DNA from: Streptomyces solicavernae
Lineage (GTDB): Bacteria; Actinomycetota; Actinomycetes; Streptomycetales; Streptomycetaceae
DNA length: 64,000 nucleotides
Assembly: GCF_029968095.1 (NCBI RefSeq)
Contig: NZ_JASCIR010000006.1
Span: 62,001 to 126,000, forward strand
Reading direction: 5' to 3'
The notes under the pieces are model-generated. The model did no database searches and had not been told where the DNA came from. It saw only the letters and a program-made list of their open reading frames with translations. This document shows, piece by piece, positions 25,877-33,516 of the stretch; the stretch's first letter is position 1; each line of letters starts with the position of its first letter. Both the position numbers and the translations under genes were made by a program.

Positions 25877-26746
25877 TCAGCTCTCGTTGGGGTCGAACAG
25901 GTCGTCGACGACGGTGGCGGTGAGGGTGCGGTCCAGCCAGTCGCCCAGGACGTCCAGGTCGTGGCAGTTGGTGATGCGGTCGCGGGCTTCGGGGGTGACG
26001 TCGATGGACCGCCGGTCGAGGATGCGGAGGATGTCCTCTGCGCGGTTTTCCGCTCGCAGCCGCTGCGACGTCTTGGAGCGGAAGAACGACGTGGGAACGG
26101 TCATCAGGTGCCTCCAGGTTTCGGCGCCTTGGCTGTCGCCCAGGCCGAGTTCGGTGAGTTCGGCGAAGAGCTGTGCGTTCTCTTCGTCTTCGAGACTTTT
26201 CAAGGTGTCGGCCAGGACTTTCAGTATGCCAGTGGCGTCCGCGTTCTTGCCGTGAGTGATGGCCGAGAGGGTGGCCAACGGGATGTCGCGGGCCACGGCT
26301 TCGGGGTCGGTGACCACCGGTACGTTGTGCGGCCCGAGGACGAGAGGACTCAGGGTCATCGTGCGCCACTGGCGGGTGCCGATGGTGAACGGGCCGGAGG
26401 CCCACTCCGCGGTGGCCTTGTCCTGGCACGTGACGAGCAGGACGAGCGGTAGTCCGTACTTGGAGTGCAGGTGGGCGGCGTAGTACGCCCAACTCGCCGG
26501 TTTGGCCTTGTCTTTCCTGCCCTGGGACTCGACGGCGAGCAGATAGCTGCCCTCGTCGCGCGTCCGCATGTGCAGCAGTGTGTCCACCCGTCGCTCCAGC
26601 GGCCTGGTCTCCGTGAGGTCGGTGGGCATCAGGGACACCTCGACGGGGTCCGGGAACGGCAGGCCCAGGGTGCGGAAGGTCCGGGAGAACACATCGGGGG
26701 TTTCCTGGAAGATCCGGTGCAGTGCTTCGTGGGGTGAGCTGACCAT
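25877..26746 (-). CDS. Conserved Streptomyces hypothetical protein, intact copy
   Basis: A 289-residue protein of a family common in Streptomyces: MVSSPHEALHRIFQETPDVF, RPLERRVDTLLHMRT, YLLAVESQGRKDKAK, then YYAAHLHSKYGLP and LVLLVTCQ. The D-x-n-(E)-x-K-like pattern around VDTLL...LAVESQGRKD resembles the PD-(D/E)XK core of Rpn/transposase-like nucleases, but I am not certain. ATG 26746 matches the paralogue's start. The duplicated copy at 22757-23313 is broken, so this is the functional one. Its C-terminal repeat RAEN-RAED differs in length from the copy. Confidence 0.75.
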   Translation of the reverse strand: MVSSPHEALHRIFQETPDVFSRTFRTLGLPFPDPVEVSLMPTDLTETRPLERRVDTLLHMRTRDEGSYLLAVESQGRKDKAKPASWAYYAAHLHSKYGLPLVLLVTCQDKATAEWASGPFTIGTRQWRTMTLSPLVLGPHNVPVVTDPEAVARDIPLATLSAITHGKNADATGILKVLADTLKSLEDEENAQLFAELTELGLGDSQGAETWRHLMTVPTSFFRSKTSQRLRAENRAEDILRILDRRSIDVTPEARDRITNCHDLDVLGDWLDRTLTATVVDDLFDPNES

Positions 26747-26800
26747 GCCGGGGACGTTAGGCGGGTAGACGCATGACCCTCTGGCATATGCCCAATCGGT

Positions 26801-26814
26801 CACTCGATCGAGTG
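26801..26814. repeat. 14-bp perfect palindrome, copy 2
   Basis: CACTCGATCGAGTG upstream of the intact hypothetical gene (start 26746), near the boundary of the duplicated block. Confidence 0.5.
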
Positions 26815-26890
26815 TGAGTGGAGGGGGCGGTTGACCGCTGCCGCTTCCCTCGTCGGTGGGCTCCGGAAAAGCCCTACGTACGCCCTTGTT

Positions 26891-26903
26891 TGATGGCGCA
26901 TCA
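26891..26903. promoter_or_regulatory. Candidate operator, TGATG-N3-CATCA
   Basis: TGATGGCGCATCA is a perfect palindrome, a C-to-T variant of the regulon site. It lies 77 bp before the luciferase-like gene and 31 bp from the next site. Confidence 0.55.
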
Positions 26904-26933
26904 GCTATCACGATGGCCCCCGGCGAGCGTTTA

Positions 26934-26946
26934 TGACGGACCGTCA
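26934..26946. promoter_or_regulatory. Candidate operator, TGACG-N3-CGTCA
   Basis: TGACGGACCGTCA with perfect half-sites ends 21 bp before the ATG at 26968. With the site at 26891 it makes a paired operator. Confidence 0.7.
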
Positions 26947-26967
26947 GAGACAAGGGAGCCCGCAGTC

Positions 26968-27915
26968 ATGGTGCATCCGTTCCTGCAAGACCGCCTGGCC
27001 TACGGCATCCAGCTACCGATCCAGTCCCAGAGCACCCTCTACACCGAACCCTGGGAAGCCGAAGCGGGCGCGGCCGACCTCGCCGAGATCGCGAGAACCG
27101 CCGACCGCAACGGCTTCGCCTACATCGCCTGCTGCGAGCACGTCGCGATCCCCCGTCGCCTCGCGGCAGCGATGAGCACCGTCTGGTACGACCCCGTCGC
27201 CACCCTCTCCTTCCTCGCCGGGATCACCGAGCGCGTACGGCTGCTCAGTCACGTGGCCGTCGTAGGGCTGCGGCACCCGCTCGCGTCCGCCAAGCAGTAC
27301 GCCACGCTCGACCACCTCAGCGGCGGGCGGCTGATCCTGGGCGTCGGGGCGGGGCATGTGCGCGAGGAGTTCGAGGTGCTCGGGGCGGACTTCGAGGGGC
27401 GCGGGGCCGTGCTCGACGAGACCGTGGACGCGCTGCGGGCCGCGCTCGGACCGGACGAGTATCCCGAACACCACGGTGAGCGCTACGAGTTCAGCGGACT
27501 CGGGCAGCTGCCGCGTCCCGCGCAGGCGCGCGTGCCGATCTGGGTCGGCGGCTCCTCCGTGCCCGCCGTCCGCAGGGCGGCGACCCGGGGCGACGGCTGG
27601 CTGCCGCAGGGCGACCGGCGCACCGAACTGCCCGCAAAGATCGCCCGTATCGCGCGGCTCCGCGAGGACGCCGGGATCACGGAACCGCTCACCGTCGGGA
27701 CCATCGCCGAGCCGATCTACGTAGGCGAGGCGGACTGGGACGTGGGCCGCTGGACGCTGTCCGGCAAGGCCGAGGCGATCGCCGAGTCGCTGCGTGAGTA
27801 CCGCGCGATGGGCGTGCAGCAGATCCAGGTGCGGTTCCGGAGCAGGTGCCGCACCGAACTCGTCGACCAGATGGCCGCATTCGGGGCCGAGGTCGCCCCC
27901 CACCTCAACGACTAG
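26968..27915 (+). CDS. LLM-class F420-dependent oxidoreductase
   Basis: A 315-residue luciferase-like TIM barrel of the TIGR03619-like group. Typical segments are GFAYIACCEHVAIPR, VRLLSHVAVVGLRHPLASAKQYATLDHLSGGRL in parts, and GVGAGHVREEFEVLG, with VPIWVGGSS near the C-terminus. The substrate is unknown. ATG 26968 follows AAGGGAG; it is the first gene of an apparent operon with the SDR 9 bp downstream. Confidence 0.9.
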   Translation: MVHPFLQDRLAYGIQLPIQSQSTLYTEPWEAEAGAADLAEIARTADRNGFAYIACCEHVAIPRRLAAAMSTVWYDPVATLSFLAGITERVRLLSHVAVVGLRHPLASAKQYATLDHLSGGRLILGVGAGHVREEFEVLGADFEGRGAVLDETVDALRAALGPDEYPEHHGERYEFSGLGQLPRPAQARVPIWVGGSSVPAVRRAATRGDGWLPQGDRRTELPAKIARIARLREDAGITEPLTVGTIAEPIYVGEADWDVGRWTLSGKAEAIAESLREYRAMGVQQIQVRFRSRCRTELVDQMAAFGAEVAPHLND

Positions 27916-27923
27916 GAGTCGGC

Positions 27924-28709
27924 ATGGGCAAGCTGGACGGACGCGTCGTCATCGTCACCGGGGCCGCGCGCGGCCAGGGCGAGCAGGAGGCGCGGCTCTT
28001 CGCCGAGGAGGGCGCGCGGGTGGTGCTCGCGGACGTGCTCGACGAGCAGGGCGAGGCCGTGGCCAAGGAGATAGGGGAGGGGCGGGCGCGGTACGTCCAC
28101 CTCGACGTGAGCAGCGAGGAGGGGTGGGCGGGCGCGGTGGCCGCCGCGAAGGAGGGCTTCGGGAAGGTCGACGGGCTGGTCAACAACGCGGGGATTCTCC
28201 GCTTCAACGCGCTCGTGGACACGCCGCTGGACGAGTTCATGCAGGTCGTGAACGTCAACCAGGTGGGGTGTTTTCTGGGGATACGGGCCGTGGCTCCAGC
28301 CATCGGCGAGGCGGGCGGCGGGACGATCGTGAACACCGCCTCGTACACCGCCATGACCGGGATGGCGGCCGTCGGCACGTACGCCGCGACCAAGCACGCG
28401 ATCCTCGGCCTCACCCGGGTCGCCGCGATGGAGCTGGCCGGCGACGGGATCAGGGTCAACGCGGTCTGCCCGGGCGCGATCGACACCGCCATGTCCAACC
28501 CGGCCCAGCTGGACCCGGACGCCGACCCGGAGGCGATGACGGAGGCGCTCGACGAGCTGTACCGGAAGCTCGTGCCGCTCGGCCGGGTGGGGCGGCCCCG
28601 GGAGGTGGCCGACCTGGCGCTCTTCCTGACCGGCCAGGACTCCTCGTACATCACGGGGCAGCCGTTCGTGATCGACGGCGGGTGGCTGGCCGGGGTGAGC
28701 ATTGTGTGA
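27924..28709 (+). CDS. Short-chain dehydrogenase/reductase (SDR)
   Basis: A 261-residue classical SDR. The Rossmann motif TGAARGQG (residues about 12-19), NNAG, the active-site Ser region (IVNTASYTAMTG) and YAATK (Tyr-x3-Lys) are intact, and the C-terminus has the SSYITGQPFVIDGG pattern. It oxidises or reduces a secondary alcohol or ketone, probably with NAD. It follows the luciferase-like gene by 8 bp with an AGGAG site, so it is co-transcribed. Confidence 0.92.
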   Translation: MGKLDGRVVIVTGAARGQGEQEARLFAEEGARVVLADVLDEQGEAVAKEIGEGRARYVHLDVSSEEGWAGAVAAAKEGFGKVDGLVNNAGILRFNALVDTPLDEFMQVVNVNQVGCFLGIRAVAPAIGEAGGGTIVNTASYTAMTGMAAVGTYAATKHAILGLTRVAAMELAGDGIRVNAVCPGAIDTAMSNPAQLDPDADPEAMTEALDELYRKLVPLGRVGRPREVADLALFLTGQDSSYITGQPFVIDGGWLAGVSIV

Positions 28710-28743
28710 CCTGCCCTCGGACGGATGGCCTGACGGGGCGACC

Positions 28744-28756
28744 TGACGGGCCGTCA
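28744..28756. promoter_or_regulatory. Candidate operator, TGACG-N3-CGTCA
   Basis: TGACGGGCCGTCA, a perfect palindrome, lies in the gap between the SDR and the second luciferase-like gene. Confidence 0.7.
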
Positions 28757-28805
28757 GGTATTGACGGCCGCCGTGTGCGGTGGAACAGTCGGGCGCGTCG
28801 AGATC

Positions 28806-28818
28806 TGACGGTACGTCA
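28806..28818. promoter_or_regulatory. Candidate operator, TGACG-N3-CGTCA
   Basis: TGACGGTACGTCA, a perfect palindrome, 62 bp (centre to centre) after the previous site and 65 bp before the start at 28883. Confidence 0.7.
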
Positions 28819-28828
28819 GAAAATCGTC

Positions 28829-28864
28829 GGAGTATCAGGAGTATCAGGAGAATCAGGAGAATCA
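28829..28864 (+). repeat. Four 9-bp GGAG-containing repeats in leader
   Basis: GGAGTATCA twice and GGAGAATCA twice lie immediately before the second luciferase-like gene. Each unit contains a Shine-Dalgarno-like GGAG. The last unit is followed by AGAGGA, the probable real ribosome site. Confidence 0.8.
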
Positions 28865-28882
28865 GAGGACGGTGAACCCCCC

Positions 28883-30001
28883 GTGGAATTCGGGCTTTTT
28901 GTTCAGGGGTACGTCGGCAAGCGGGCGGAGACCGATCCGCTCGCCGAGCACAAGGCGCTGATGGAGGAGACCGAGTACGTCATCCAGGCGGACAAGTCCG
29001 GCTTCAAGTACGCCTGGGCGTCCGAGCACCACTTCCTGGAGGAGTACTCGCACCTCTCCGCGAACGACGTCTTCCTCGGCTACCTCGCGCACGCCACCGA
29101 GCGGATCCATCTGGGGTCCGGGATCTTCAACCCGCTCGCCCAGGTCAACCACCCCGTGAAGGTCGCCGAGAAGGTCGCCATGCTCGACCATCTGTCGGAG
29201 GGGCGGCATGAGTTCGGGTCCGGGCGCGGCGCCGGGTCGCACGAGATCCTCGGGTTCATCCCCGGCGTCACCGACATGAACTTCACCAAGGAGGTGTGGG
29301 AGGAGACCATCGCCGAGTTCCCCAGGATGTGGCTCCAGGAGGAGTACCAGGGGTTCCAGGGCAAGCACTGGTCCCTGCCGCCCCGCAAGATTCTCCCCAA
29401 GCCGTACGGGAAGTCCCACCCCGCGATGTGGTACGCCGCCGGGTCCCCGCCCTCGTACGCGATGGCGGCGAAGAAGGGGCTCGGGGTGCTCGGGTTCAGC
29501 GTGCAGAAGGTGTCCGACATGGAGTGGGTCCTGGAGCAGTACAAGGGGGCCATCGGGGACGCCGAGCCGGTCGGGGACTACGTCAACGACAACGTGATGG
29601 TGACGTCGACGGCCATTTGCGCGCCCACGCACGCGGAGGCGGTGCGGATCGCGGCCCAGGGAGGTCTCCATTACCTGCAGTCGCTGGTCTTCCGCTATCA
29701 CGACACGTTTCCCCGGCCCGAGGGGTTTCCGGTGTGGCCCGAGACGCTGCCGGAGTTCAACGAGGAGATCATCGAACTGCTCATCGCCGAGGAGCTGTTG
29801 ATCTGCGGCGATCCGGACGAGGTGCTGGCGCAGTGCCGCCGGTGGGAGCGGGCGGGGGCGGATCAGTTGTCGTTCGGGTTGCCGACCGGGGTCTCGAAGG
29901 CCGACACCTTGCAGACGATCCGGCTGGTCGGGGAGCACGTGATTCCCCGGATCGACACGGACCCGGTCCACCGGACGACACGCTTCCGCCAGGCTGCGTA
30001 G
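28883..30001 (+). CDS. Luciferase-like (LLM) monooxygenase
   Basis: A 372-residue luciferase-like enzyme. VEFGLFVQGYVGK, FKYAWASEHHFLEEYSHLS (in part), HLGSGIFNP, VAMLDHLSEGRHEFGSGRGAG (in part) and the C-terminal GADQLSFGLPTG are family segments. The EHHF motif and GSGRG loop resemble flavin-using luciferase relatives more than F420 ones. GTG 28883 is the only start in frame after the operators; AGAGGA lies 13 bp before it, a long spacing. It probably hydroxylates or oxidatively opens a pathway intermediate. Confidence 0.88.
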   Translation: MEFGLFVQGYVGKRAETDPLAEHKALMEETEYVIQADKSGFKYAWASEHHFLEEYSHLSANDVFLGYLAHATERIHLGSGIFNPLAQVNHPVKVAEKVAMLDHLSEGRHEFGSGRGAGSHEILGFIPGVTDMNFTKEVWEETIAEFPRMWLQEEYQGFQGKHWSLPPRKILPKPYGKSHPAMWYAAGSPPSYAMAAKKGLGVLGFSVQKVSDMEWVLEQYKGAIGDAEPVGDYVNDNVMVTSTAICAPTHAEAVRIAAQGGLHYLQSLVFRYHDTFPRPEGFPVWPETLPEFNEEIIELLIAEELLICGDPDEVLAQCRRWERAGADQLSFGLPTGVSKADTLQTIRLVGEHVIPRIDTDPVHRTTRFRQAA

Positions 30002-30097
30002 GTCTCCCCGCCGTCGTGGCCGATCCCGCCGTCGTGGCCGGTCGCGCCGTTTCCCGCGCCCCTACGCGTACACGTACCGCACCGAGAAAGGGACCTG

Positions 30098-31837
30098 ATG
30101 CTCGACCACCTCATCAAGGGCGCGACCGTCGTAGACGGCACCGGCACCCCCGCGTACCGCGCCGACCTCGGCATCCGGGACGGCCGCATCGCCGTGATCG
30201 CCGACCCCGGCACCGTCACCGAAGCGGCCCGCAGCAGCGAGGACGCCACCGGCAAGGTGCTCGCGCCCGGCTTCGTCGACCCGCACACGCACTACGACGC
30301 CCAACTCTTCTGGGACCCGTACGCCACCCCCTCCCTCAACCACGGCGTGACCACCGTCGCGGGCGGCAACTGCGGGTTCACGCTCGCCCCGCTCAACCCG
30401 GAGCGGCCGGGCGACGCCGACTACACGCGCCGGATGATGTCCAAGGTCGAGGGCATGTCCCTGGTCGCCCTTGAGGAGGGCGCGCCCTGGAACTGGTCGG
30501 GGTTCGGCGAGTACCTGGACCAGCTTGAAGGCCGGACAGCCGTCAACGCCGGATTCATGGTCGGCCACTGCGCGCTGCGGCGGTACGTGATGGGCGAGGA
30601 CGCGGTCGGCGGGAAACCCACGGAGGCACAGCTGCAGGCCATGCTCGACCTCTTCCACCAGGCGATGGACGAGGGCGCCTGGGGGCTCTCCACCACCCAG
30701 TCCTCCACCCACTCCGACGGCGACGGGCAGCCCGTCGCCTCCCGGCACGCGGACCCCGAGGAGCTGCTCGCCCTCTCCCGCGCCGTCGCCGAGCACGAGG
30801 GCACGCAGCTGGAGGCGATCGTCGCGGGCTGCCTCGACCAGTTCAGCGACGACGAGATCGATCTGTTCGTGGAGATGTCCGCCGCCGCCGGACGGCCCCT
30901 CAACTGGAACGTCCTCACCATCGACGCCGCCGTGCCCGAGCGCGTCCCGCGCCAGCTGGTGCCGAGCGAGCGCGCCCGCAAGGCCGGCGGCCGCATCGTC
31001 GCCCTGACCATGCCGATCCTCACGCCGATGAACATGTCCCTCGGCACCTTCTGCGCCCTCAACCTCATCCCCGGCTGGGGCGACATCCTCGGCCTGCCCG
31101 TGCCCGAGCGGATCGTCAAGCTCAGGGACCCCGGCGTACGGGCCGAGATGCTGCGCCGCGCCGACTCCAAGGAGGCGGGCGTCTTCCGGCGGCTCGCGGA
31201 CTTCGGGCGGTACGTCATCGGCGACACGTACAGCCCGGAGAACGAGGGCCTGACGGGGCGGGTCGTGCAGGACATCGCCGCCGAGCGCGGCCAGGACGCC
31301 TTCCAGTGCCTGGTCGAGATCTGCGCCAACGACGAGCTGCGTACGGTCCTGTGGCCGATGCCCACCGACAACGACCCGGCGTCCTGGGAGCTGCGCAAGC
31401 AGACCTGGGAGCACGAGGACGTCCTGCTCGGCGGCTCCGACGCGGGCGCCCATCTGGACCGCATGTGCGGGGCCCCGTACACCACCCGCTTTCTCGGGGA
31501 CTGCCTGCGCGGCCGGAAGCTGACCTCCCTGGAGCGGGCCGTGCAGATGCTGACGGACGATCCGGCGCGGCTCTTCGGCCTGGTCGACCGGGGCCGGATC
31601 GCCGAGGGCCACCACGCGGACCTCGTCCTCTTCGACCCGGAGAAGATCGACGCGGGCAAGGCCACCCTCGTCCACGACCTGCCCGGCGACTCCCCGCGCC
31701 TCGACTCCAAGGCGATCGGCGTGAACGCGGTCTGGGTCAACGGCGTCGAGGCGATCCGCGAGGACGTGGTGACCGGCGCGGTGCCCGGCAAGGTGCTGCG
31801 CTCCGGGACCGACACCCGGACGGTGAGTACCATATGA
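30098..31837 (+). CDS. N-acyl-D-amino-acid deacylase-type amidohydrolase
   Basis: A 579-residue amidohydrolase-3 family enzyme. HLIKGATVVDGTGTP opens the composite beta-sandwich, PGFVDPHTHYDAQLFW gives the H-x-H metal ligands, GGSDAGAHLDRM gives the C-terminal Asp-bearing motif. FMVGHCALRRYVMG corresponds to the loop around the third ligand. Family members remove acyl groups from D-amino acids or open cyclic amides or lactams. It overlaps the aldehyde dehydrogenase start by 4 bp. ATG 30098 follows AAAGGGA. In this context it may open a ring of the catabolic substrate. Confidence 0.88.
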   Translation: MLDHLIKGATVVDGTGTPAYRADLGIRDGRIAVIADPGTVTEAARSSEDATGKVLAPGFVDPHTHYDAQLFWDPYATPSLNHGVTTVAGGNCGFTLAPLNPERPGDADYTRRMMSKVEGMSLVALEEGAPWNWSGFGEYLDQLEGRTAVNAGFMVGHCALRRYVMGEDAVGGKPTEAQLQAMLDLFHQAMDEGAWGLSTTQSSTHSDGDGQPVASRHADPEELLALSRAVAEHEGTQLEAIVAGCLDQFSDDEIDLFVEMSAAAGRPLNWNVLTIDAAVPERVPRQLVPSERARKAGGRIVALTMPILTPMNMSLGTFCALNLIPGWGDILGLPVPERIVKLRDPGVRAEMLRRADSKEAGVFRRLADFGRYVIGDTYSPENEGLTGRVVQDIAAERGQDAFQCLVEICANDELRTVLWPMPTDNDPASWELRKQTWEHEDVLLGGSDAGAHLDRMCGAPYTTRFLGDCLRGRKLTSLERAVQMLTDDPARLFGLVDRGRIAEGHHADLVLFDPEKIDAGKATLVHDLPGDSPRLDSKAIGVNAVWVNGVEAIREDVVTGAVPGKVLRSGTDTRTVSTI

Positions 31838-33294
31838 CCGTCAAGCAGCCGCTGTTCGTCGGCGGGGAGTGGGTCGAGCCGGACGGCGGGCACTACGAGG
31901 TGGTGAACCCGGCGACCGAGGACGTCGTCGGGCTCGCCCCCGAAGCCTCGCGCGCGCAGGTGCACGCGGCGGCGGCCGCGGCCCGCGAGGCGTTCGAGAC
32001 CTGGTCGCGTACGACACCCGAGGAGCGGGCCCGCATCCTCGACCGGGCCGCCGAGCTGATCCAGCGGGACGCGGGCGACGCGACCCGGCTCGCGCAGGCC
32101 GAGACCGGCGCGACGACCGGCACCGCCCGCGGCATGCAGGTCGCGGTGGGCGCGGCCCGGTTCCGGCGGTACGCGAAGGGCGCCCTTGAGCCGGTGGAGG
32201 AAGCCCTTCCGCCGCAGATCACCGAGGCCGGACCGATGGGCCCCGCGAGTGTGCTCGGCGCGCTGGCCGTACGGCAGCCGGTCGGCGTCGTCACCTGCAT
32301 CACCTCGTACAACAACCCGTGGGCCAACCCGGCGGGCAAGGTCGCGCCCGCGCTCGCGATGGGCAACACGGTGGTCGTGAAGCCGGCGCCGCAGGACCCG
32401 CTGTCCGTGTACCGGATGGCGCGGGCCCTTCAGGAGGCGGGCGTGCCGCGCGGGGTGGTCAACGTCGTCTCCGGCACTTCGGTGGACGTCGGCGAGGCGG
32501 CCGTGGACTCCCCGGACGTCGACATGGTCAGCTTCACCGGCTCCACCGCCGTCGGACAGCGCATCGCCGAGGTGTGCGGCCGGGGCATGAAGCGGCAGCT
32601 GATGGAGCTGGGCGGGAAGGGCGCCGCCCTGGTCCTCGACGATGCCGACCTCGACTCGGCGGTGCGCGGCATCGCCACCACGTACGCCTTCTACAGCGGG
32701 CAGATCTGCACGGCGCCGACGCGGGTGCTCGCGCAGCGCGGGATCTACGAGCAGCTGATCGAGAAGCTGACCGGCTGCATCGGGTTCATGAAGGTCGGAG
32801 ACCCCACGGCGCGGGGCACGGTGGTCGGCCCGGTGATCTCGGCCGCGCACCGGGACCGGGTGGAGTCGTACGTGGAGCTCGGCCGTAAGGAGGGGGCGCG
32901 GGTGGTCGCGGGCGGCGAGCGGCCGGCGCACCAGGACCGCGGCTTCTATGTGGCGCCGACGCTGCTCGCCGACTGCACCAACGACATGCGGGTCGCGCGC
33001 GAGGAGATCTTCGGGCCGGTGGTCGTGGTGATCCCCTTCGACGACGAGGAGGAGGGCGTACGCCTCGCCAACGACAGCGACTACGGCCTGATCGACTACG
33101 TCTGGTCCGGCGACGTGTCCCGCGCCTTCCGGGTCGCCCGGCGGCTGCGCGCGGGCGGGGTCGGCGTGAACACGGTCGGCCGGAACATGGAGGCGCCGTT
33201 CGGCGGGTTCAAGCGGAGCGGGGTGGGCCGGGACGTGGGCTCGTACGCGCTGCACGCCTACAGCGAGCTGCAGGCGATCGTGTGGCCCGGGTGA
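31834..33294 (+). CDS. Aldehyde dehydrogenase family protein
   Basis: A 486-residue ALDH. The cofactor-binding FTGSTAVGQRI, catalytic Glu in LMELGGKGAALVLDDADLD (in part), and nucleophile Cys in FYSGQICTAPTRV are all present, with the C-terminal EEIFGPVVVVIPFD and PFGGFKRSGVGRD. It oxidises an aldehyde to acid or acyl-CoA with NAD(P). The ATG lies within the ACCATATGACC overlap with the upstream gene. Confidence 0.92.
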   Translation: MTVKQPLFVGGEWVEPDGGHYEVVNPATEDVVGLAPEASRAQVHAAAAAAREAFETWSRTTPEERARILDRAAELIQRDAGDATRLAQAETGATTGTARGMQVAVGAARFRRYAKGALEPVEEALPPQITEAGPMGPASVLGALAVRQPVGVVTCITSYNNPWANPAGKVAPALAMGNTVVVKPAPQDPLSVYRMARALQEAGVPRGVVNVVSGTSVDVGEAAVDSPDVDMVSFTGSTAVGQRIAEVCGRGMKRQLMELGGKGAALVLDDADLDSAVRGIATTYAFYSGQICTAPTRVLAQRGIYEQLIEKLTGCIGFMKVGDPTARGTVVGPVISAAHRDRVESYVELGRKEGARVVAGGERPAHQDRGFYVAPTLLADCTNDMRVAREEIFGPVVVVIPFDDEEEGVRLANDSDYGLIDYVWSGDVSRAFRVARRLRAGGVGVNTVGRNMEAPFGGFKRSGVGRDVGSYALHAYSELQAIVWPG

Positions 33295-33339
33295 CGGCGC
33301 GAAGCCGTACGGGAAAATTTTGAAACGGACATTTGGGGC

Positions 33340-33375
33340 GCTCCTGCGATTCCCGCATTGCGGAATCGCGGGAGC
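33340..33375. terminator. Hairpin downstream of aldehyde dehydrogenase
   Basis: An imperfect 16-bp stem (GCTCCTGCGATTCCCGC against GCGGAATCGCGGGAGC) closes the operon 30098-33294. No T tract follows. Confidence 0.7.
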
Positions 33376-33516
33376 GGACCTTGGTGTGATGGGTCACAGT
33401 GCGCGAGATGCCTGCGTATCGATGGTCGACTTCCGTTTTGTATAGCTCGATTGAAGGGTGATTACCCGGAGTTCAACCTTCCGGACATGGAAACCGCAGC
33501 ACTTAACGTCCTGTTC
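33376..33516. promoter_or_regulatory. Upstream region of the permease gene
   Basis: About 140 bp, relatively AT-rich (TTCCGTTTTGTATAGCTCGATTG), with a plausible -10 (TATAGC at about 33441). No TGACG palindrome is present, so the permease seems to fall outside the regulon. Confidence 0.45.

Noticed and set aside
26818..26967. Upstream extension of the first luciferase-like gene
   Set aside because: It would place both operators inside the coding sequence; family similarity begins at the ATG at 26968.
28731..28747. Further operator half-site TGACGGGGCGACC
   Set aside because: Only one half-site matches; the neighbouring perfect palindrome at 28744 explains it.
30421..33255. A 944-residue open frame on the minus strand opposite the deacylase and aldehyde dehydrogenase genes
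   Set aside because: It is the antisense shadow of two well-supported genes; composition is Arg/His/Gly-rich and no domain is seen. Similar long shadows occur at 98-1834, 6706-8493, 18470-20035 and 47753-50734.
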